From NCBI GenBank assembly GCA_911728455.2, contig OU452229.1, positions 3,477,001-3,541,000 on the forward strand: a DNA stretch of 64,000 bases, read 5' to 3'. Both the position numbers and the translations under genes were made by a program. The notes beneath the pieces were generated by a model that was not told the origin of the DNA, searched no databases, and saw only the letters and a program-made list of their open reading frames with translations. The DNA is from Marthasterias glacialis (lineage: Eukaryota > Echinodermata > Asteroidea > Forcipulatida > Asteriidae). Shown here piece after piece: positions 55,331 through 64,000 of this stretch (position 1 is the first letter of the stretch; the number at the start of each line of letters is the position of its first letter).

Positions 55331-56041
55331 TACGTTTGTGAGGGTGTTTGTACTTCCTTACTTACTTAAGAAAAGTTTCAACTCAAATCTAAAACCTTTC
55401 TTCGCCACTTTGATATCTTTTCCAGGCCAATAGAGAATCAGGGACAACCTACGCGGCGGTTGTTTGGCATACAGGGCGGCAAACGACCTTTCTTCGCCAC
55501 AGCCAAAGGATCTGACTTTCAACCGGCAGAGGAAAGCGCTTACAAATTAAAAAAAACCAAAAAAAAAACCCTGCTTTTATCTGATAATGCGGGCGTGTTT
55601 TGCTGACTTCTTGCATTTTAACTTGCTTTCAGTTAAGTTTGCGTACCGTGTTCATGTACTTGGCTTGTTCTCTGTACACTTTAGGTAGCTTTGAATTTTT
55701 TTTCAAAAGTACTTTTATTGCCTAAGTTTCTAGTTTTTATTTTGAGTCGCTTTGGGGTATTATACATGAAACTCAATTGTAAATGCCTTTTATTATTATT
55801 ATTTTATTATTATACTTTTTAATTAGTCGTATATATAACGTGACCCGTTACTTTTGCAGTTTTCAAAACCTAGCTATGTATGCTACGTGACCACTAGAGG
55901 GCGTTTGTATCCTAAAACATGGAAGGAAATTGTGGAAACAATGGCAGACAGCCACTTAAGTTTACGGGCATGTTATTTTAACGAAGAAGAGAACTTGCTG
56001 TTAACCCCAAAAATATTTGCGTGTGCGTCGGCTGATGCAAG

Positions 56042-56350
56042 GGGAGACTTTGGAAAGATAGGTGGCAGCAGACTTACCAGGTAAATTTCCATTGTTTGCC
56101 TAGTTCTGAACATGCACATTATGTCCGAGAACACTATAGAGAGGTTGAGTGACCCCGGGAACAGTTCGTTTCGCAGCCATGTTGGGTACAGCCATGTACA
56201 AACTCAATGGCTGGCGCGTCGTCTGCTAAATGAGTTCCAGCGTCTGTTTGTGCACACAACATTAGAAAAAGGTCTCGGGTGACGTCACGTGAAACCTCTC
56301 TATATTTATCTGGTGAGTCTGCTGCCACCTAGCGTCCCTAAAAGTCTCCC
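56042..56350. mobile_element. MITE with a second inverted-repeat element nested in it
   Basis: Outer ends GGGAGACTTTGGAAAGATAG + GTGGCAGCAGACTTACCAGG and CTGGTGAGTCTGCTGCCACC...AAAAGTCTCCC are reverse complements with few mismatches. Inside, TATAGAGAGGTT (56135) and AACCTCTCTATA (ending 56304) form a second pair. It lies in the insertion within the third arm copy. Confidence 0.82.
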
Positions 56351-57490
56351 ATTGGACAAAGCTTTCCAACAATATTTTCTTGGTTTACCCCGTACACCAG
56401 TGAGGAATTCTGTTAGAAAAGGGAACTGCAGAGCACCATTAGTAGAACCCCCACATGCTGCATATTATGTGGATTTTAGTGAACCGCTGTGTTTGGAAAC
56501 AGTGATTCAAATAATTCCAATTTGATTTATTTCATGTGGAATTCGACTTTACTGCCTATATACATTGTAGTCTAGCCATTTTGCTGATAATGTTACCACA
56601 ATCTCTGTTTCTTATTTTTGACAGTCTCATTTTTTTACGTAACTCTTGGGATAATAATGTCGTCTTCGAGTTGTGAAACTGATATCTTAAACACAATACT
56701 CGGTAGAGAATCTGGCATTATACTGGTGTCTTATGAAGTACGTAAGGTACAAAAGGGGCTTCATTGTTACCTGAATTCGAAGACAACGCAAAGTATATCC
56801 AAAACAAAAGAGCGAAAATGAACATACTAGTATTCAAGTAATAAATGTGGCAAATTTGAGCATGGACAATATCACCCAATGGCTGCAGTGCAAGGCCTAA
56901 AAACAATGCCACAATCCATCAAGTCTGTAAAGGGAAGGGAACCATTCCGCACTGTCGCCACTTTTACGTTGATAGTTGTTTAATTACAGAGGCCTCTAGA
57001 GGTCGCTCCATATTAAACTTGCTCCTGTCGTATTGCGATACTTATTTTATAAAATAAACTTGTATAAGTGAACAAACATCAAAAGAAAGGTTTGTAGGTT
57101 ATACATTGGTAAATATACTCGCTAGTGACACCGACCTGTCAATTTTCTACTATCCAAGCTTACATTTTCAAGAAGTAAAGACAATTTACCCGGTTTGTGT
57201 GCTGCCACCAAGCGTCAAAAATGCCTCTAGTGTTATAGAGTATTACCCACTTTTTATTCAATATACAAATAAAATGATCTGTTTATCGCTCCGTTAACTC
57301 ATTCAATGGTGATTGTATAATTTCGCAATGCCGTTATTATTGTTATTTGCGTCTTGTTTAATCTGCCAGTGCTGATCAATATCCGTTATGATGTCCCAAT
57401 AAAAGTGCACATGATAACGGAGACAATTGTTTGTGAACATTTTGTGACTAATTTGGACACGTGTAGACTTAATTCATAAAGTCGGTGGTT

Positions 57491-57860
57491 TTTTTTTACG
57501 GAGAAGCAATTAAGGATATAAGCTTCTAAGTGGCTTCTTTAGGGCCGAATTTTACTACAAACTTTATTAATTATTGATTTTAACGACAATGTTTCTGTCG
57601 AAGTCTTTGGTAGTAATGAATAATTTCTGAAGAAATATCCACACTCCCCGTGAGGTCATTTCTTGAAGTTATGTGCTCAGTAAGCCAAATCGGTACCTAC
57701 ACTGATTCACCAAGCCCCGCCCACTCTGCACGCAAACCTCAGTGCATGAGCTTTACACCTGCATGCATAGTAAGCACGCACACAACGCGCATGTTTAATT
57801 TCTGTCAGTCTTGGTTGAGCAGTAACGCATATAATAAGCGTATGTTTCTGAGTTGTTGGC
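57491..57860. other. Non-coding stretch
   Basis: No recognisable feature; the frame at 57650-57865 is not supported. Confidence 0.5.
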
Positions 57861-58254
57861 AATAGACCTTATGCATTGACGTCATCACGCCGCCATCTTA
57901 GGGTCATGTCACACAGGGCAATTTTTACAGGCAACTTGGAGGCAACCAACTGCACTGCATGGAAAAGAAACGCTTTGGTAGCACAGGGGTTATTTTTCTG
58001 ACAATGTCTTACAATCCTCAAGAAAATTAGGTGAACATTGAAATGTGAATGCCTTTTCTTCTTGGAGATTGCCTGGAACTGGTTGCCTGTAAATTGCCCT
58101 GTGTGACATGGTCCTTAGAGGTAAATCAATGATGTAACAATGGAAACGCAGAGATTTGTACGCGCGGCGCAGAGGATTGGCCAATGAACAACCTCATTTT
58201 GACCTCTAGGCGAGGGCGCCCTACTCAAATGACGTCAAGTGCATAGGGTCTATA
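57861..58254. mobile_element. Outer MITE (AATAGACCTTATGC ends) interrupted by another MITE
   Basis: AATAGACCTTATGCATTGACGTCA at the left pairs with TGACGTCAAGTGCATAGGGTCTAT at the right. The same left terminus occurs in both duplication arms (29573 and 37095, AATAGACCTTATGCGTATGACGTCA). The inner element is 57905-58110. Confidence 0.8.
57905..58110. mobile_element. Inner MITE, CATGTCACACAGGGCAA ends
   Basis: CATGTCACACAGGGCAATTT...TACAGGCAACT pairs with AGTTGCCTGTAAATTGCCCTG...TGTGACATG. It includes a second inverted pair TTGGAGGCAACC. A degraded copy is at 20390-20577. Confidence 0.88.
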
Positions 58255-58780
58255 ATGTGTGTACTCTTTTCAACAAACAATTCAGATTCGGAAAACAATT
58301 TGTGCAAGATTAAAGAATGATTGATGTAACAGACTGTCACATTAGTCCTAAAATCAACCATGTGCTATCCACAACAGCCAGCAGCAGGAGACACGGGGGC
58401 GGCACGTGCCCCCCCATTTGAAATCTGGACTTCTGAGATTAAAAATTACCAGAATAAAATAGTGTTACATTTTATGAGCTTTTACGTAGTAATTTCAATG
58501 TTTTTAAAACTATTTTTTATTATTATTTACACGCAGAATTTATTTTATTTTTCCACAACACATCAGGCAAAAATACAAACGGAAACTAGAAATGAGTTTT
58601 TGTGGCATCACAAAAACTAGGTGTTCGGAGTGTGATGTATTAAAAATGATTTTACGTGTTAAAAGTTAAATGAATTAAAAGTTAATCCAACTGATATAAT
58701 TATAAGAAAATATGAAGAAAAACATACGTTAAATTGAGCTTTATAATACAATGTTTAATTTGAACATCCGGTTTGGACAG
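58255..58780. other. Non-coding AT-rich stretch
   Basis: No feature is recognised; the frame at 58360-58620 is not supported. Confidence 0.5.
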
Positions 58781-59435
58781 GAATTTCTAATCACTTTTAA
58801 ATGAGGAGGTACTTCCAGTTTGACCGGAAGTAGAGTTCAGAGAGGTCACGCAATGTGTAACAAAGAAGGACCTTCCCTAACTTTGGTATTTGGTGAAAGA
58901 ATCATGTTCCTAGCTCTTACCATGTATTAATGAGGAGCTACTTCCGGTTTGATCTTAAGTAGAGGTCACAGAGGTCACCCAATGTGCAACAGAGAAGGAC
59001 CCTCCCTAACCTTGGTATGTGGTGAAAGAATCATGTTCCTAGCTCTCACCATTTTTAAATAAAGAGCTACTTCCGGTTTGACCGGAAGTAGATGTCACAA
59101 AGTTCAATTAATGTTTCACAAATGAAGTCTTTCCCTAACCTTGATATTTCTCGAAACAATCATGTTCCTAACTCTAACCACTTTTACATGAAGAGCTACT
59201 GCCGGTTTGACCGGAAGTAGAGGTCATAGAGGTCACACGATTTGCAACAGAGAATGACCTTTCCTAACCTTGCTATTTGGTGAAGGAATCATGTTCCTAG
59301 TTCTTAGCAATGTTAAATAAAGAGCTACTTCCGGTTTGACCAGAAGTAGATGTCACAGAGGTCACTTATTGTGTCATAAAGAAAGACCCTCCCTTACTTT
59401 GACATTTGTCAAAAAAATAAAGTTCATCTCTCAAA
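58781..59435. repeat. Tandem array of ~120-140-bp units with a CTTCCGGTTTGACCGGAAG core
   Basis: Five units have palindrome-like cores near 58809, 58929, 59068, 59206 and 59328. Each is followed by TAGAGGTCACAGAGGTCAC, then CTTTCCCTAACCTTG, TTTGGTGAAAGAATCATGTTCCTAGC and AAATGAAGAGCTA. The core (ACTTCCGGTTTGACCGGAAGT) is self-complementary around GTTTGAC. Single cores recur at 59567, 60003 and 61361. Confidence 0.9.
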
Positions 59436-59564
59436 CGGTTGATTTTTTGTTAATTTTTAAAGTTTTAAATAAGCCCTGCATTAAAGACTAACAAAGCTCG
59501 TTTTATACTGACCAAAGAACTTAAAATTAGGCTTTATAACAATTGTTTCCTTCAACTTCCGGTT

Positions 59565-59822
59565 TGAACCGCAATACAAGGTCAAATTGGGGTCATTTCT
59601 TTGAGACATTTAAATTGTTTCCAAAAGACCTTTGCGATGATGTGTAGATTGTAAAAATCCATTGTGCACTTCAGGAGTTCTGATTTAATTAATAAACTTT
59701 GTTTTATTGTAACTCAACATCTGATGACGTCATCATGACGTCATCGTTTTATTTTGCTTCTTCATATTGAGGTTCAAGTATATGCACAGTTTCAAGGTTC
59801 AGTTTAATTTCAATGTTGAGTT
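59565..59822. repeat. Dispersed repeat with CRE-like palindromes, copy 1
   Basis: Aligns with 61361-61629 in the same orientation: CAACTTCCGGTTTGAACCG, AAGGTCAA.TTGGGGT, GATTGTAAAAATCCATTGTG, ACTTCAGGAGTT.TGATTT, GATGACGTCAT.ATGACGTCA, and TTTCAAGGTTCA.TT. TGACGTCA occurs twice back to back near 59722-59743. No genes are nearby. Confidence 0.88.
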
Positions 59823-61360
59823 ATTTATTTGGAGAAAATTTTGGAGGAATGAAACATTTAAAGCAACAAAATGGTCTCTATGAGACACCGTATAACACAT
59901 GGTTTTGATTTTGTTTGATATATTGAAAGTGAAATCAAATAAAACCTTTAAATATGAATATGAAAATAATTAAAAAGAGCTTTATCATATGTATTTCATG
60001 GGGACTTCCGGTTTGGGCAGGAAGCGAGGTCAACTCAGGTCACTAAGAATTATAAAGAACCGCATACATTTATTGTAACTCGACTCCTGGAGGAAAAACA
60101 AGTTACCTTTTTGGTTTTAACTGCCAGAGGAAAAACAATGTTTTCGTGCTTTACAAAGTGTACCTTTTCCACGCAGTGCAATTGGCTGCCGCCAGGTTGT
60201 GTGTTCAAAATAGTATTCATATTGCCTTTTATCAAAACATTAACCCTTGCTGCCCTCAGTTTTGTTCGGCATCTATTCGGTGTCAATAAAACAAAGTGTG
60301 TATCGCTAAAGAACGTTGGTGGCGCTATATCAAATTAACGGTCTTATTTTAACATCACGAACACTGGTGTACTGTACAGTCAATCTGACATTTGACAGAT
60401 TCAAATTCCGAGCTCATTATCTGTATTAAAAAGTTCAAAAGTTTTATAAAAACTACCCCACTTTGATAAATATCATAAACACTAGTGTGCACGGCTAAAG
60501 AAATACACGGACATTTTGAAAGGCGATGACTTTACTTTTAAACTTTACTTTTAAACAGATTTACTCAGCGTATCCCGACAACAACTCTCGCGGGGGTAAA
60601 GTGCCTCTGGCCCCGCTGTTGCACACTTGTGACTCTCGTATGTAAGCACGTACGTGATCGGTATAATAGAACGAAAGACGATCATTTTGTGAATTGCATT
60701 TTCTCCACCATTATACTTCAAACAACTCACGTGAGCATGTGATCGTCTCAGTAAAGTCTCCTCTTCCTCTCCCTGTCACAATTAAGCCACCAGAATGACA
60801 TAAAGAGAAACATTTCCACCCTGAACTTGGCATGACTTACATGTTTTTCTTTGCGTCGCCATTATTACACACACACACACACGCAGAACTTAACAACACA
60901 CCGCAAAGTTCGATGAACTGTGACAAGACCTGACTTGTTGCGTGTATGTATATACACAGCATGAAGTAAAAGCCTAGAGTGCACACGCACGAGGTGCAAT
61001 ACAGTAAGGTAACTGTACATACTCTATCGGCGATCGCGCTAAAAACGGCACTTTTCACCTTAATATAACTTTGTTATGCAACGGCCAATTTTGTTTAAAT
61101 TTCACAATTAGGCTTTTATAGTCGTTATCTATTACCAAAAAATTCAACACGTAGTTTGCTCAAAAAAAATTTGAAATAAAAAAAAATATATTTTTAAACT
61201 CGTCGTCGTAACAAACTGTAACATTTGATGACGTCATCAATGTAATATTTTCAAAGGTCATAAACTACCTTTTACTTCGTACACTGAAACTATGTCCAAA
61301 TTCTGTTTCATATTGACTCCACAGCTTAAATTCTGACTTTTTAGACATTTTTGGCTTCAA
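59823..61360. other. Non-coding stretch between two repeat copies
   Basis: Contains a lone CTTCCGGTTTGGGCAGGAAG core at 60003 and a CA microsatellite near 60869-60882. The frames at 60050-60286 and 60111-60338 are not supported. Confidence 0.5.
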
Positions 61361-61629
61361 CTTCCGGTTTGAACCGGAAGACAAGGTCAAGTTGGGGTTA
61401 TCTCTGTGAGACATTTAATTATTTTTCAAAGACCTTTCCGATGAGGTATAGATTGTAAAAATCCATTGTGTACTTCAGGAGTTATGATTTTTTTAATTAT
61501 TAAACTTTGATTTAACGTAATTCGACACCAGATGACGTCATGATGACGTCATTGTTCAAGTGCCGTCTTCAAGTTAAGGTTCAAGTATGTGCCAAGTTTC
61601 AAGGTTCAATTCATTTTCAATCTTGAGTT
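61361..61629. repeat. Dispersed repeat with CRE-like palindromes, copy 2
   Basis: Partner of 59565-59822. The first core is a perfect CTTCCGGTTTGAACCGGAAG palindrome. TGACGTCA occurs twice again (ATGACGTCATGATGACGTCAT). Confidence 0.88.
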
Positions 61630-61651
61630 ATCTTTTGGATATAAGTTCCCA

Positions 61652-61659
61652 GGAAGAAG

Positions 61660-61689
<30 letters not shown>
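61652..61689. repeat. (AGA)n microsatellite
   Basis: About twelve GAA/AGA units directly after the repeat copy, followed by an A run; it creates an Arg-rich plus frame and a Leu-rich minus frame that are not genes. Confidence 0.92.
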
Positions 61690-61692
<3 letters not shown>

Positions 61693-63179
61693 AAGTAAAA
61701 AAAAAAAAAAAACTCGAACAATAACAAGAGGTCTTCGGCGGTTGGCCGAACACCTAACTACTGTTTTAATTGGCCGTAAGTATAGCCTTGATGAAGGCGT
61801 GCCGGCCGGACGGTGTTTATTGGGAATAGGGGCTCCTGCATTATTATTAATTTTCCCCACAAAGCCGCTGCCACAAACTCCAGGGCACCCCAACACTCAC
61901 AGTGAGTGGAGCCATACATTGTTACAAACCGCACAACTTTCACAAAGTTAACTTTAAGGTCACATGGTGTGCTGTAACAAATACCAATTTGTTAAAAATG
62001 GGACCGATCGGCCAATTAACGACACCCGAAAACTTGGGACACTAAAACCAGTTCAAACCAACACAACCAAAACCAATGCCGCCAGAGGATAATCTAGCCA
62101 AACTCCTTTACTGTTATATTCAGTATTATTGAATATTGGTGGCACTGATATACGCTCTTTCTAGATACTTTCTTTTAGTTTTTTTTTCTTTCTTGTTCTT
62201 GGGTGTTGAGGACAACAATGTTTTCAAGCTAGTGTAGAAGAGTGGAAAGTAGATTTCGTGTTTTCCCATCTTATTTTATAAGGTGGTTCCTCCAAAGTGA
62301 CAGCTTTTATTTAGGAGTGCTGTGCGGCCAGTGTACGGTGACGCACAAACACACGCGTATACACTATAGGTTTGCACGATGAAAATTAGCAGATGTTTAA
62401 CTTTCGAGAGCTGAATTATTTCACGAAAATGGCGGATTTATGAGAAATATTTGACGTGCAAAACCCACCGCCGAAAGTTGTATGCGGCCGTGGAAAGTTA
62501 ATCCAGTGAGATTAGTAGCTTCTTACATGTAAAGTTTGAATTATGGAGATCTGAAAGTTTTCTGCCAGAGAAATGGGCCCTCATGTCCAGGAGGTCAGTG
62601 TAGTATTTATAATAAAAAAAAGGTGAAGGCCTCCAGGACTAGCTGCCAACCAGCCTCTGTACGAGGACATCATCGGACAGACAAATAGTTCACCGTAGAA
62701 TACGGCGTTTACAGAGCCCCGTAGTGCACATTGATAATGGGCCCTACGCGCAGAATTCTGTGGTGAAGCAGCAGCATAAATGCGAGCCCCGAGACCGATT
62801 TTCATAAAGCAACTCAGCATCAAAAAATAGTGCTTAGTGTAACGACACGGGAAGGAGGCCGGTCCTCTAATTAAAAAGGTCGAGCAATTGGACTTAGATA
62901 GACAATTAATACACAGGATGGCGATACTCTATGCGGTGAACTCAATAATTGATTTAATCTTCATCAGCTCTGGGCCCATCAAGAAAACACTAGGTGTAAC
63001 TAGCAGTCAACTAAATACCAAGATGAACACAGAGAAGAACCCAAAAGATCAAGAACCTGGAAGAACCCCCATTACCTGGGAAAAGTATACATACAAGCAA
63101 TAATACATACATGTAGACATCATAAACATCACACACACGTGCTTTTGAAATTTAGACGGTACACACAGGCTTCGATGGA
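61690..63179. other. Non-coding stretch
   Basis: 62505-62640 (GAGATTAGTAGCTTCTTACA, GGGCCCTCAT.T.CAGGA, GTGTAGTATTTAT, GGCCTCC) is a diverged copy of 29053-29180 in the left arm, i.e. another fragment of the arm sequence. The rest is unassigned and no gene is supported. Confidence 0.55.
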
Positions 63180-63785
63180 CTATGTTGGGCTACAAAAGAG
63201 GCCCAAATATGACTCCTGAAGGTCTTCCAGGATTATTGTAGAACGGTCCCTAAAATAAACCATCAAATGTGGCCGTTGTTGAGCATTTTTCAAAAAATTA
63301 AGGTCGCGTGGATGAGTTTTTATGGATGGATCATTTTTGGATGACGACGGAACGTTCTCCATGGCATCGGACCTTTGTCGGGCGGACGAAGGAAATACAG
63401 TTTCGTGTATCTTGGGTCGGAATGACGTATGTTTGTGTATATGTCGGTTGTTTTCACATGACTTTGTGCTGGATGGATATGCAGACTGGATCCTGCTCAT
63501 GCCACGCCATAGTTATATTATTTACTGAAACAGAGCACCAGTCTACTTGCAACATTTCGCAACAATGTCACGTAAAGTTCTACAGTTGCAACGGCTGGTA
63601 AACCGTATACCCTGACCTTTGACCTTTTGGGTTTTTTCCCGAATATTTCTCAATAACAAGGTGACATTTTGATAAAGTTTGTTTGTTTGTGTGTTTTTTT
63701 TGTACACCAACCATCTAAAAACTATTGTCTATGAATTCGGCATCACTAAATTACGTAAACGGTGAACGGGTATGCTCCTTCAACA
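63180..63785. repeat. Dispersed direct repeat, copy 2 (partner 48700-49560)
   Basis: Same orientation and block order as copy 1; shorter because internal DNA of copy 1 is absent. The two copies bracket the 14-kb interval that holds gene C and the third arm copy. Confidence 0.8.
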
Positions 63786-64000
63786 GATGTGTTGTCGTGA
63801 TTTTTTTCCCCCCATTGACATGGCTAAAAAAAATGGCTGAAAAAAACATTCAAAGTCTGCAGCTGTGAAATCGACAAAATCCCATTCAAAAATACGTAAT
63901 AGTGATGGGAGAGGGGTTTTAATTTGTTTCAGGTTAACAATGACATAATTGCTGCGGTATGGATTTTTTTCAATCAACTTGCATTGGTATTTGGTTAAAA
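63786..64000. other. Right edge of window, nothing recognised
   Basis: A short AT-rich end with no supported feature. Confidence 0.5.

Larger units (their letters stand above)
54800..57490. repeat. Third, diverged copy of the outer half of the duplication arm
   Basis: Colinear with 38140-39910 in the same orientation: 54812-54960 with 38140-38310, 55020-55190 with 38350-38535, 55395-55600 with 38575-38765, 56480-56990 with 38820-39355, 57000-57490 with 39357-39910. It lacks the hairpin minisatellite and any module exon, and has an ~870-bp insertion (55600-56470) containing nested MITEs. Identity to the arm is clearly lower than between the two arms. A short frame (MSSSSCE.DILNT...) is partly kept in all three copies but is frameshifted in the right arm. 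Confidence 0.85.

Noticed and set aside
61589..61951. Arg-rich plus frame and Leu-rich minus frame
   Set aside because: Produced by the AGA microsatellite at 61652-61689.

Overview
The window is animal (metazoan) nuclear DNA. It is AT-rich, with small spliced exons in long non-coding stretches and many short inverted-repeat elements. The only gene I can assign to a named family is the first coding exon of an LHFPL2-like tetraspan gene on the minus strand near the left end. The abundance of 'GATTTCACAAAG'- and 'GTGGCGTAGCCA'-type MITEs suggests a marine invertebrate deuterostome, probably an echinoderm such as a sea star. That placement is inference; nothing in the window proves it.

Layout. 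1-21.4 kb: the LHFPL2-like exon (2262-2754, minus), one weak candidate for a small secreted peptide (8044-8256, minus), and otherwise repeats. 21.4-26.4 kb: gene A (plus), an eight-exon gene for a secreted protein of 758 residues with five copies of a ~145-residue module. 26.6-40.1 kb: a large inverted duplication. Its left arm (26647-32100) carries gene B (minus) and its right arm (34074-40090) carries gene B' (plus), head to head around a 500-base run of N. Each has one module behind a signal peptide. 40-51.7 kb: repeats only, including a 519-bp tandem duplication and a 1.34-kb element with perfect 42-bp ends. 51.7-54 kb: gene C (plus), signal peptide plus two modules. 54-64 kb: a third, diverged copy of the outer half of the arm, nested MITEs, an array built on a CTTCCGGTTTGACCGGAAG core, and dispersed repeats.

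The unifying content is one family of secreted, probably beta-rich, disulfide-bonded proteins that I do not recognise. Every module carries a G-x-(G)-x-W-x-(L/M/V)-(S/A/T)-x-(Y/F/W)-(G/A)-(S/N) core, or a close variant, then GC...(Y/F)xC(V/F)x(L/F/V)xxG and one or two terminal cysteines. In all four genes the signal-peptide exon ends in phase 1 and module junctions are phase 1, so modules can be added or lost without breaking the frame. This explains 1-, 2- and 5-module versions side by side in ~33 kb. B and B' have a conserved signal peptide and differ by 24 replacement versus 4 synonymous codons in the mature region, many of them changing charge. This is the pattern of diversifying selection on a secreted recognition, defence or gamete-type protein; the actual role is unknown. 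B' also has a 1-bp insertion in its signal-peptide exon ten bases from the assembly gap, so it may be a pseudogene or a consensus error.
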